Assembly: GCA_910588565.1 (NCBI GenBank)
Contig: CAJUPF010000124.1
Coordinates: 1-5,070 of the forward strand
Source: an uncultured Lachnospiraceae bacterium
GTDB lineage: Bacteria; Bacillota; Clostridia; Lachnospirales; Lachnospiraceae
Direction: 5' to 3'
Length of the DNA: 5,070 nt
Below are positions 1 through 5,070 of the stretch, one piece after another (within the stretch, counting starts at the first letter, position 1; each line of letters opens with the position of its first letter). The position numbers were made by a program, and so were the translations under genes. The notes beneath the pieces were generated by a model. It saw only the letters and a program-made list of their open reading frames with translations. It was not told the origin of the DNA and ran no database searches.

Positions 1-378
1 ATCTTCTTTCTGGGCGCCCTGCTCAGTAAGAGCCAGATTGACTGCATATGTCTCATCTGTCATTGTATGTATCATATAAAGCATTCTTTTTCCCATGCTC
101 CGAAATTCATGGACAAACGTCAGACTGTAAAAGGTCTGGCGGCTGTTCATCAAGAGCGCCGCCAGAGCTATCGTAATCATAGATGCATTGCTGCTTAATA
201 ATGTAATCAATAAAAACTGGAATGCTCCTGTATATACTGTCATACTGATAAACAGCGAATCATACCATCCAAACCCGGCCTCCTCCATCATAATCCCGTA
301 AGCCATGCTGACAAACAGGTAGCTGCACATGATTGGCAGGGATTTCACAAATGCTTTTTTGAAGATTTCTTTTTTCAT
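1..378 (-). CDS. azlC: AzlC-family membrane permease, N-terminal part (truncated by the window edge)
   Basis: An open frame starts at ATG 378-376 and stays open for 126 codons to base 1, so the gene continues outside the window. The start is supported by AGGAAA six bases upstream. The protein begins MKKEIFKKAFVKSLPI and then shows hydrophobic segments at about 13-31, 41-62 and 66-78. Family-like motifs are YTGAFQF (49-55), the LMNSRQTFYSL segment (76-86) and TDETYAV (107-113), which match the AzlC pattern of a YxGAxQF stretch, an N-x-R motif and a DETYA motif. AzlC proteins usually pair with a small AzlD partner and export branched-chain amino acids or analogues; the full protein is about 230 residues, so roughly half is seen here. 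It lies 48 bases after the solute receptor gene with no visible terminator between, so it probably belongs to the same transcript. The family call is from recalled motifs; the substrate is unknown and azlD would be expected just outside. Confidence 0.8.
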   Translation of the reverse strand, partial: MKKEIFKKAFVKSLPIMCSYLFVSMAYGIMMEEAGFGWYDSLFISMTVYTGAFQFLLITLLSSNASMITIALAALLMNSRQTFYSLTFVHEFRSMGKRMLYMIHTMTDETYAVNLALTEQGAQKED

Positions 379-426
379 AGAATCTTTCCTAAGAAACCGT
401 TCAGGCAGACGTAAGTACTATTTCTC

Positions 427-1329
427 CTATTCCGTCACTCCGCCTTCTACCACCAGTTCTTCCTTGTATTCTTCCCCGTAAGTATCTACCAGCGTAGCGT
501 CATAATCAGCATGGAAAAACTGTTCATCTGCTAACGCTTTTATCTCATCATTGATCCACTGAAGAAGTGTCTCATTTCCTTTTGATACGGCCGGCGCAAT
601 CGTATCTTTGCTTCCCAGTTCCGGAATGCCTACCGTATATCCTTTATTCTGCAGCGCATATGCGATGACTTCTGTATTATCATTCGCCCACGCAACGCCA
701 TTTCGATTTTCAAGGGCGTTTTTCGCTGTCGCATAAGAATCATATTTCTGCAGCGGAATATCCGGATAATTTTCTGTCAGGTAGGTCTCGGCCGTTGTGC
801 CGGAGATCACAATGATCTGGTCGTCACTGTTCCAGTCGTCCAGGCTTTCCACTACTTTATCGTCCGGCGATACTACCCCAAGCGCCACATTCATATATGG
901 CAGGGCAAAATCCACTTCTTCTGCCCTTTCCTCTGTTACGGTAAAATTCGCTAAAATAATATCTACTTTACCAGTCTGGAGATATTCAATACGGTTCGCG
1001 GCCTCTGTGGAAACGAAATCAACCTTCACTCCCAGATCCTCTCCGATCTTATTGGCAAAATAAACATCATATCCCTGGTATTCTCCGTTCTCATCTACGT
1101 AACCGAAAGGATTCTTATCGGAAAATACCCCGATATGGATGGTTCCGTCTTCCTTGATTTCATCCAGAGTACGGTATACTGTATCTGCGCCTGCTGTCTG
1201 TTCCTCCTTCTGAGCCTCCTCTTTCTGGCTGTCGCTTTCTGTTCCCTGACTCCCGCATGCTGTCAGTGCCAGAATGGCAGATACTGCAGCCGCTATGGAT
1301 ATAAATTTTTTTAAAACTGAATTTTTCAT
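427..1329 (-). CDS. Amino acid ABC transporter substrate-binding lipoprotein, probably cysteine/cystine
   Basis: A 300-residue extracytoplasmic receptor for the ABC importer encoded just upstream. The N-terminus is a lipoprotein signal: KK, a hydrophobic stretch, then lipobox LTAC with the lipidated cysteine at 25, followed by a charged, Glu/Gln-rich linker to about 50. The binding domain (SBP_bac_3 type, about 62-285) shows NPFGYVDENGEYQGYDV, KVDIILANFTVTEERAEEVD and FALPYM. Arg135 is the likely ligand carboxylate contact and the NDN around 217-218 the likely amino group contact. The DIILANFT, ALPYMNVALGVV, ELGSKDTIAPAV, EQFFH and C-terminal VVEGG segments resemble what I recall of Campylobacter CjaA, a cysteine-binding receptor, more than glutamine or arginine receptors. 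With cysK and an Rrf2 regulator nearby, cysteine or cystine is the best substrate call, but this is inference. The start at 1329 has an AAGGAG ribosome binding site about 10 bases upstream, 36 bases after the ATPase stop. Confidence 0.9.
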   Translation of the reverse strand: MKNSVLKKFISIAAAVSAILALTACGSQGTESDSQKEEAQKEEQTAGADTVYRTLDEIKEDGTIHIGVFSDKNPFGYVDENGEYQGYDVYFANKIGEDLGVKVDFVSTEAANRIEYLQTGKVDIILANFTVTEERAEEVDFALPYMNVALGVVSPDDKVVESLDDWNSDDQIIVISGTTAETYLTENYPDIPLQKYDSYATAKNALENRNGVAWANDNTEVIAYALQNKGYTVGIPELGSKDTIAPAVSKGNETLLQWINDEIKALADEQFFHADYDATLVDTYGEEYKEELVVEGGVTE

Positions 1330-1365
1330 GATGATATATCTCCTTTCTTCTCTTTTTATTTTCTT

Positions 1366-2181
1366 TCATTTTCCCTGTTTATCTTTACCCTTTACCGTTT
1401 CAAAAGAAAATGTATTTAAAAATTGTTTTGCCCTTTCTGTTTTCGGATTTTCAAAAAATTCTTCCGGCGGCGCGTTCTCTATGATTTTCCCTTTATCTAA
1501 GAATAGGACTCTGTCTGCGACCGCACGGGCAAACTGCATTTCATGGGTAACGATCAGCATGGTCCTTCCCTGGGCTGCCAGCGCTAATATAACATCCAGC
1601 ACCTCCCTGACCATCTCCGGATCCAATGCCGCCGTCACCTCATCAAACAGCAGCAGTTCCGGATGCATACACAAAGCCCTGACAATCGCCACCCGCTGCT
1701 TCTGCCCCCCTGACAACTGTCTGGGAAAACATCCGGCTTTCTCTTTTAAGCCTACCCTCTCAAGAAGGCTTACGGCTTCCTCTGTAATATCCGCTTTTTT
1801 CCTCTTTTGCACCTTCATCGGCGCAAGCAGGATATTATCAAGCACTGTCATATGAGGGAACAGCTCGTAGCTCTGAAATACCATGCCAATCTTCTGCCGG
1901 ATACTGGTCAGTTCCCGGCTCTTCGGATCAATCTGTTCCTCCCCTAACCGGATGATTCCACCCTGAATCGGTTCTAAAGCATTGATACACCGAAGCATCG
2001 TACTTTTCCCGCATCCGCTTGAACCTACCAGCACGATCACTTCGCCCTTTTGGATCGTCAGGCTGATATCGTCAAGGATCCGGCTTTCTTCAAACTGCTT
2101 GGTTACATGTTCCATGGTAAGCAGCGCCTGGCCGCTGGCTACATCCTGCCCCGGCATATCCTGCAAGAATGGTCCTGCCAT
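1366..2181 (-). CDS. Polar amino acid ABC transporter ATP-binding protein
   Basis: A 271-residue ATPase that powers the importer from the cytoplasmic face. All nucleotide-binding elements are present in order: Walker A GSSGCGKST (53-61), Q-loop glutamine 103 in VFQSYELFPHMTVLDN, signature LSGGQ (156-160), Walker B LLLFD with catalytic Glu181 (176-181), D-loop AALD and H-loop His213 in VTHEM. The Q-loop context is typical of the GlnQ/HisP/TcyC polar amino acid group. The start at 2181 is preceded by a strong GGAGGTGATC ribosome binding site that sits in the end of the second permease gene; the intergenic gap is only 6 bases, so translation is probably coupled. The start gives about 22 residues before the usual first strand (TMEHVTKQF), an N-terminal extension compared with typical relatives of about 240-255 residues. 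No truncation or missing catalytic residue is seen. Confidence 0.95.
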   Translation of the reverse strand: MAGPFLQDMPGQDVASGQALLTMEHVTKQFEESRILDDISLTIQKGEVIVLVGSSGCGKSTMLRCINALEPIQGGIIRLGEEQIDPKSRELTSIRQKIGMVFQSYELFPHMTVLDNILLAPMKVQKRKKADITEEAVSLLERVGLKEKAGCFPRQLSGGQKQRVAIVRALCMHPELLLFDEVTAALDPEMVREVLDVILALAAQGRTMLIVTHEMQFARAVADRVLFLDKGKIIENAPPEEFFENPKTERAKQFLNTFSFETVKGKDKQGK

Positions 2182-2187
2182 AAAAGA

Positions 2188-2862
2188 TCACCTCCATCTT
2201 TGTTCCAGATATCTTGCTGCCATACTGATGGGCCAGCCGGCGAAAAAATATAATAAAAATACGACGAGGTAAATGCCAAATGCCGCATTGGGGCTTGCCG
2301 TCCGGTTTGCCTCTATGATCTGCTGCGCGACTTTGAGGATTTCAACCACTCCGATCATCAACACAAGGCTGGTTGTTTTGATCATTCTTGTAATCAGATT
2401 GATGGACAGCGGAATTAATCTTCTTAATGTCTGTGGAACCACAATATACCGATAAATCTGTACCTTACTAAGCCCTAATGCCTCTCCGCTCTCATACTGA
2501 TGGACCGGTATGCTGACGAGCGCCCCTCTTACCAGATCGCTCATCTCTGCAGTTCCCCAGAGGGAAAATACGATAACCGAAGCACTTTCCCCTGACAAAT
2601 CCCATCCAAACGCCCGTGTCGTCCCAAAAAACACAAGGAACAACAGCACCATCTGAGGCATGATGCGGATGATTTCCAGATAAACCCGGAGCGCTGCTTT
2701 TATGAACGGATTTTTCCATGTCATGAGGGTTCCAAGCAGGATTCCTGCCGGAAGGCTGACCGCCACAGATACCAGGCTGATCTTTAACGCTGCCAGAAGT
2801 CCGGTAAAGAGCCTTGCCATGTTCTGGCCTTTTAGCAGCACCTCAAGCCCCAAATCCAGCAT
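2188..2862 (-). CDS. Polar amino acid ABC transporter permease (second subunit)
   Basis: A 224-residue inner-membrane subunit of the importer, of the HisMQ/GlnP type. Hydrophobic segments lie at about 19-46, 56-82, 95-106, 150-175 and 195-214. The cytoplasmic EAA loop, which contacts the ATPase, is visible at about 127-148 with EALGLSKVQIYRYIVVPQ. The start at 2862 lies inside the end of the preceding permease gene (20-base overlap) and has an AGGAGGG ribosome binding site six bases upstream, so translation is probably coupled. Together with the other permease it should form a heterodimeric channel, because the two proteins differ clearly in sequence. The TGA stop is 6 bases before the ATPase start. 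Confidence 0.93.
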   Translation of the reverse strand: MLDLGLEVLLKGQNMARLFTGLLAALKISLVSVAVSLPAGILLGTLMTWKNPFIKAALRVYLEIIRIMPQMVLLFLVFFGTTRAFGWDLSGESASVIVFSLWGTAEMSDLVRGALVSIPVHQYESGEALGLSKVQIYRYIVVPQTLRRLIPLSINLITRMIKTTSLVLMIGVVEILKVAQQIIEANRTASPNAAFGIYLVVFLLYFFAGWPISMAARYLEQRWR

Positions 2863-3502
2863 AACGCACCCTCCTCTCCAACGCCGCCCCCAGTATGGAT
2901 ACCGGAAGCAGGATAATCAGATAGAACACCACCAGCAGAAACAGGCTTTCTGTCGTCTTATAATACAGTCCGATCAGATCTTTCGCTGTAAACATCAGAT
3001 CCATCAGGCTTATGGCGCTGAATACGCTGGTTTCCTTCAAAAGAAAGATCACATTTGCAACAAAAGCAGGTACACTGATGGAAAATGCCTGTGGCAGAAT
3101 AACATACCGCATAGTCTGATAACGGTTCATCCCCAGGCTTTGGGCGCTCTCCATCTGTATCTTCTCCACCGCCTCCAATCCGCTGCGGAAGGCTTCCGCC
3201 ATGTAGCTACCTCCGAGAAACGCCAGCCCGGCCATACCGCAAACCTGTGCATCTGTCCTGACTCCGATCTTTGGCAGCCCATAATACAGAAAAAACAACT
3301 GGACAAGCAGCGGCGTATTGCGGCTAAGTTCTATATATACTACCGTTAATCCTGTTAAAACAGGAATTCTATAATACTGGATGGCCGCGCACAGCAAACC
3401 GATCACAATGGAAAGCAGAACTCCGGCAAATCCAATCTTTACAGTAAGCCATGCCGCTTTCTCATACAAAGGCAAATATTTTGTTATAAATTCGAGACTC
3501 AT
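2843..3502 (-). CDS. Polar amino acid ABC transporter permease (first subunit)
   Basis: A 219-residue inner-membrane permease of the HisMQ/GlnP type and the first gene of the transporter set. Membrane segments are seen at about 18-41, 48-76, 86-102, 141-166 and 184-207. The family motif ELSRNTPLLVQLFFLYYGLP (58-77) is nearly canonical. The EAA loop is at about 118-139 (ESAQSLGMNRYQTMRYVILPQ). The start ATG at 3502 has an AGGAG ribosome binding site eight bases upstream. The 3' end overlaps the start of the second permease by 20 bases. The gene follows the regulator after an 87-base gap that holds an inverted repeat (3533-3565). I see no convincing promoter there, so it may be read from the cysK leader or from a weak or regulated promoter that I cannot recognise. 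Confidence 0.94.
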   Translation of the reverse strand: MSLEFITKYLPLYEKAAWLTVKIGFAGVLLSIVIGLLCAAIQYYRIPVLTGLTVVYIELSRNTPLLVQLFFLYYGLPKIGVRTDAQVCGMAGLAFLGGSYMAEAFRSGLEAVEKIQMESAQSLGMNRYQTMRYVILPQAFSISVPAFVANVIFLLKETSVFSAISLMDLMFTAKDLIGLYYKTTESLFLLVVFYLIILLPVSILGAALERRVRYAGFGA

Positions 3503-3532
3503 CGTGCCATCTCCTAATACAATGCTGCTTCT

Positions 3533-3565
3533 ATACTCACGACCGATGAAATCTGCTGTGAGTAT
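3533..3565. promoter_or_regulatory. Perfect 8-bp inverted repeat, candidate operator or RNA hairpin ahead of the transporter genes
   Basis: ATACTCAC (3533-3540) and GTGAGTAT (3558-3565) are exact reverse complements separated by 17 bases. The repeat sits between the end of the regulator's +1-frame tail (3590) and the ribosome binding site of the first permease gene. There is no T-run after it on either strand, so it is not an intrinsic terminator. The size (33 bp overall) would suit a dimeric regulator such as an Rrf2 protein, but I cannot match it with confidence to a known CymR box. It could equally fold in the mRNA between the two parts of the operon. Confidence 0.4.
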
Positions 3566-3589
3566 TGCGTCAGCACATTTACTGTTGTT

Positions 3590-3691
3590 TTAGATATAAT
3601 ACATATTCTGCAAAGCTTCTTCCTGCTCTTTTGCACATTCCGCAAGTTTTTCTAATGTCAGGCTATTGAAAATAGTGTCCTGCCAATTCAT
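3590..3691 (-). pseudogene. Detached C-terminal segment of the Rrf2 regulator in the +1 frame
   Basis: In the frame one base forward of the regulator, codons from TGG at 3685 to the TAA stop at 3592-3590 read WQDTIFNS, then LTLEKLAECAKEQEEA, then LQNMYYI. This fits the end of an Rrf2/CymR protein (an SLTLEKLA-type helix, then a charged helix and a short hydrophobic tail). The +1 frame has a TAA stop at 3694-3692, so any frame change must lie between 3691 and the upstream frame's stop at 3663. Skipping one base in AATGAATTGGCAGGAC would join the halves as ...PVNE-WQDTIF.... An ATG at 3691-3689 opens this frame (33 residues), but no ribosome binding site stands at the right distance, so independent translation is unlikely. 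A one-base insertion, a sequencing error, or less likely recoding, would explain it. Confidence 0.75.
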
Positions 3692-4037
3692 TTACAGGTT
3701 CAATAATTTCCCGCTGGACTACAGATACATTCGTTTCTCCTTTTCCATCTCCCTGTACTTCTTCGCTATCCAGGAAATAGCTTCCATCTAACGCTACAAT
3801 AATATCTGCCGCCCTGATATCCTTTGGAGGCCTTGCCAGGAGATAGCCTCCCTGCGGGCCTTTAATGCTCTTGATAATTCCAGCTTTTCTGAGCGATGCG
3901 AATATCTGTTCCAGATACTTAACAGAGATGCTGTTCCTGTCAGCAATTTCATTAAGCTGCATACTGCCGTTTTCAGCGTTCCGTGCAAGATCAATCAGCG
4001 CCCGGATTCCATACCTGCTCCGTTTTGAAAAAATCAT
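3663..4037 (-). CDS. Rrf2-family (CymR-like) transcriptional regulator, frameshifted near its 3' end
   Basis: As it stands the frame encodes 124 residues. The N-terminus is a typical Rrf2 winged helix: MIFSKRSRYGIRALIDLA, then ISVKYLEQIFASLRKAGIIKSIKG with the wing PQGGYLLARP, then AADIIVALDGSYF. The cysteines that hold an Fe-S cluster in IscR or NsrR are absent (no Cys in the whole frame), which agrees with a CymR-type, non-cluster regulator. CymR represses cysteine uptake and synthesis genes in Bacillus and Staphylococcus in complex with CysK, which is encoded immediately upstream here (23-base gap, AAGGAAGG ribosome binding site). Family members run to about 135-150 residues. This frame ends at TAG 3665-3663 with the uncharacteristic tail LAGHYFQ, while a well-formed Rrf2 C-terminus continues in the +1 frame to 3590, restoring 148 residues. 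I therefore regard the gene as interrupted. The regulatory target is inferred from context. Confidence 0.88.
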   Translation of the reverse strand: MIFSKRSRYGIRALIDLARNAENGSMQLNEIADRNSISVKYLEQIFASLRKAGIIKSIKGPQGGYLLARPPKDIRAADIIVALDGSYFLDSEEVQGDGKGETNVSVVQREIIEPVNELAGHYFQ

Positions 4038-4060
4038 TGTTCCTGCCTTCCTTATCTTCT

Positions 4061-4993
4061 TTATTCGGTAAACAATGGAGTGGAATAATACCTGTCTCCC
4101 GTGTCCGGCAATAACGCCACAATGACCTTTCCCTGGTTCTCGGGACGCTTTGCCAGTTCAATGGCTGCATGCAGCGCTGCGCCGGAAGAAATTCCCACCA
4201 GGATACCCTCCTTTTTTGCGAGGAGCTTCGCCGCCGCAAAAGCATCTTCATTTTCTGCCCGAAATACTTCATCATAAATATCTGTATCCAGCACATCCGG
4301 AACAAAACCGGCTCCGATTCCCTGAATCTTATGGGCTCCGGCTTTTCCTTCCGACAATACAGGCGATGCTGCCGGCTCCAGCGCAACTACCTTCACATCA
4401 GTTTTTTGTTCCTTCAGATATTTTCCAACGCCTGTCACCGTTCCTCCAGTTCCTACGCCGGCGATAAAAATATCAATCTTTCCGTCTGTGTCATTCCAGA
4501 TCTCCGGTCCCGTCGTCGCTTCATGGATCTTTGGATTCGCCGGATTTACAAACTGTCCGGGGATGAAGCTATCAGGAATTTCCTCCGCTAATTCATCCGC
4601 TTTTTCAATGGCGCCCTTCATTCCTTTTGCACCTTCGGTCAGTACAAGTTCCGCTCCATATGCCTTTAAAATATTCCTCCGCTCCACGCTCATAGTCTCC
4701 GGCATCGTCAGAATAATACGGTATCCCTTTGCCGCCGCGATTGCCGCCAGTCCGATCCCCGTATTTCCCGATGTGGGTTCAATGATCACAGAGCCTTCTT
4801 TCAGTAAGCCTTTTTCCTCGGCGTCTTCTAACATCGCTTTGGCAATCCTGTCCTTTACGCTGCCAGCCGGATTAAAATACTCCAGCTTCACCAACACGGT
4901 TGCTAAAAGCCCAAGCTCCTTTTCAATATTCACGATTTCTACCAGCGGAGTATTCCCAATCAGCCCCAATGTGCCTTTATAATATTTTGCCAT
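4061..4993 (-). CDS. cysK: Cysteine synthase A (O-acetylserine sulfhydrylase)
   Basis: A PLP enzyme that makes cysteine from O-acetylserine and sulfide in the cytoplasm. Counting from the ATG at 4993 (310 residues, the usual CysK length), the PLP lysine is Lys47 in NPAGSVKDR, the substrate loop TSGNTG is at 74-79, the phosphate-binding GTGGT at 181-185, and the PLP-nitrogen serine lies in GISSG (267-271). SPVLSEGKAGAHKIQGIGAGFVP is the CysK rather than CysM form. Two ATGs are possible: 4999 and 4993. The AAGAAGGAA ribosome binding site abuts the first ATG but is six bases from the second, so I chose 4993; this adds or removes only Met-Lys. The gene ends 23 bases before the Rrf2 regulator. In Bacillus, CysK also acts as partner of the regulator CymR, so it may have both a catalytic and a sensing role here. 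No catalytic residue is missing. Confidence 0.96.
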   Translation of the reverse strand: MAKYYKGTLGLIGNTPLVEIVNIEKELGLLATVLVKLEYFNPAGSVKDRIAKAMLEDAEEKGLLKEGSVIIEPTSGNTGIGLAAIAAAKGYRIILTMPETMSVERRNILKAYGAELVLTEGAKGMKGAIEKADELAEEIPDSFIPGQFVNPANPKIHEATTGPEIWNDTDGKIDIFIAGVGTGGTVTGVGKYLKEQKTDVKVVALEPAASPVLSEGKAGAHKIQGIGAGFVPDVLDTDIYDEVFRAENEDAFAAAKLLAKKEGILVGISSGAALHAAIELAKRPENQGKVIVALLPDTGDRYYSTPLFTE

Positions 4994-5027
4994 TTTCATT
5001 TCCTTCTTTCTTCATAATTACAGGCAT

Positions 5028-5058
5028 AAAAAAGGAGTACTGTTATCTTCCAGTACCC
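5028..5058 (-). terminator. Intrinsic terminator-like hairpin in the cysK leader, possible attenuator
   Basis: On the minus strand, GGGTACTG (5058-5051) pairs with CAGTACTC (5042-5035) as an 8-bp stem with one G-U pair, around the loop GAAGATAA, followed by C and six Ts (5033-5028). The last T is only 28-34 bases from the two possible cysK starts, and the ribosome binding site occupies much of that. No room is left for a separate promoter, so a transcript reaching cysK should pass through this hairpin. That favours a leader attenuator over an upstream gene's terminator. Upstream bases 5070-5058 (CGGCATATATCCG) resemble the short CGG...CCG element that follows a T-box, but the T-box core is not in the window and the expected CCCU partner is not obvious. 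Confidence 0.6.
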
Positions 5059-5070
5059 GGATATATGCCG

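Noticed and set aside
1274..1855. A 193-codon open frame on the plus strand, antisense to the ATPase and receptor start
   Set aside because: It lies over a well-supported ATPase gene with all motifs, has a Ser/Phe-rich composition typical of an antisense shadow, no ribosome binding site and no family resemblance.
2702..3349. A 215-codon open frame on the plus strand across the two permease genes
   Set aside because: It is antisense to two clear permeases and shows no domain or hydrophobic pattern of its own; the same applies to the plus-strand frames at 4150-4467 and 4488-4982 over cysK.
3533..3565. The inverted repeat as an intrinsic terminator of the cysK-regulator transcript
   Set aside because: Neither strand has a T-run after the second arm, and the 17-base loop is long for a terminator.
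3503..3589. A sigma-70 type promoter for the transporter genes
   Set aside because: TATAGA in the gap could serve as a -10 box, but there is no acceptable -35 hexamer 16-18 bases upstream, so no promoter is annotated.
3663..3695. Programmed +1 frameshifting as the explanation for the split regulator
   Set aside because: There is no prfB-like slippery site: the codon before the stop is CAA, with no closely spaced Shine-Dalgarno-like stimulator and no long homopolymer. A mutation or sequence error is simpler, so I do not claim recoding.
3663..4037. The regulator as an IscR or NsrR type iron-sulfur sensor
   Set aside because: The conserved cysteine triplet of those proteins is absent from the 124-residue frame; the only cysteine in the joined protein is in the C-terminal tail.

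Overview
The window carries a single run of seven genes, all on the minus strand (read from position 5070 towards 1), and I read it as a cysteine supply locus of a low-to-mid-GC Gram-positive bacterium. Strong AGGAGG-type ribosome binding sites, tight gene spacing, a lipoprotein-type solute receptor and an Rrf2 regulator of the CymR kind point to Clostridia. Lachnospiraceae is my best guess, but that rests on general protein and codon character, not on a search.

Layout in transcription order: (1) 5070-5000, a leader with an intrinsic terminator-like hairpin so close to cysK that it looks like an attenuator; (2) cysK, O-acetylserine sulfhydrylase (4993 or 4999 down to 4061); (3) after 23 bases, an Rrf2-family regulator (4037-3663) whose reading frame breaks near its 3' end, with the missing C-terminus intact in the +1 frame down to 3590; (4) an 87-base gap containing a perfect 8-bp inverted repeat and the ribosome binding site of the next gene; (5) a complete polar amino acid ABC importer: permease (3502-2843), second permease (2862-2188, overlapping by 20 bases), ATPase (2181-1366) and lipoprotein receptor (1329-427); (6) the N-terminal 126 codons of an AzlC-family membrane protein (378 to the left edge), which runs out of the window.

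How they fit together: CysK makes cysteine from O-acetylserine and sulfide, and the ABC importer most likely brings in cysteine or cystine (its receptor resembles the CjaA cysteine-binding proteins). The Rrf2 protein is the probable local regulator. In Bacillus and Staphylococcus the Rrf2 protein CymR works in complex with CysK, so the cysK-rrf2 adjacency is meaningful. AzlC may add an amino acid export function.

The most notable observation is the frame break in the regulator. The stranded +1-frame tail ends in ...NMYYI, a C-terminal isoleucine tail like those that dock in the CysK active site, so the break removes just the segment expected to contact the neighbouring enzyme. Whether this is a real mutation, a sequencing error or recoding cannot be told from this window. 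Otherwise the locus is a recognisable metabolic and transport module, and I see no mobile element, CRISPR array, tRNA or rRNA.
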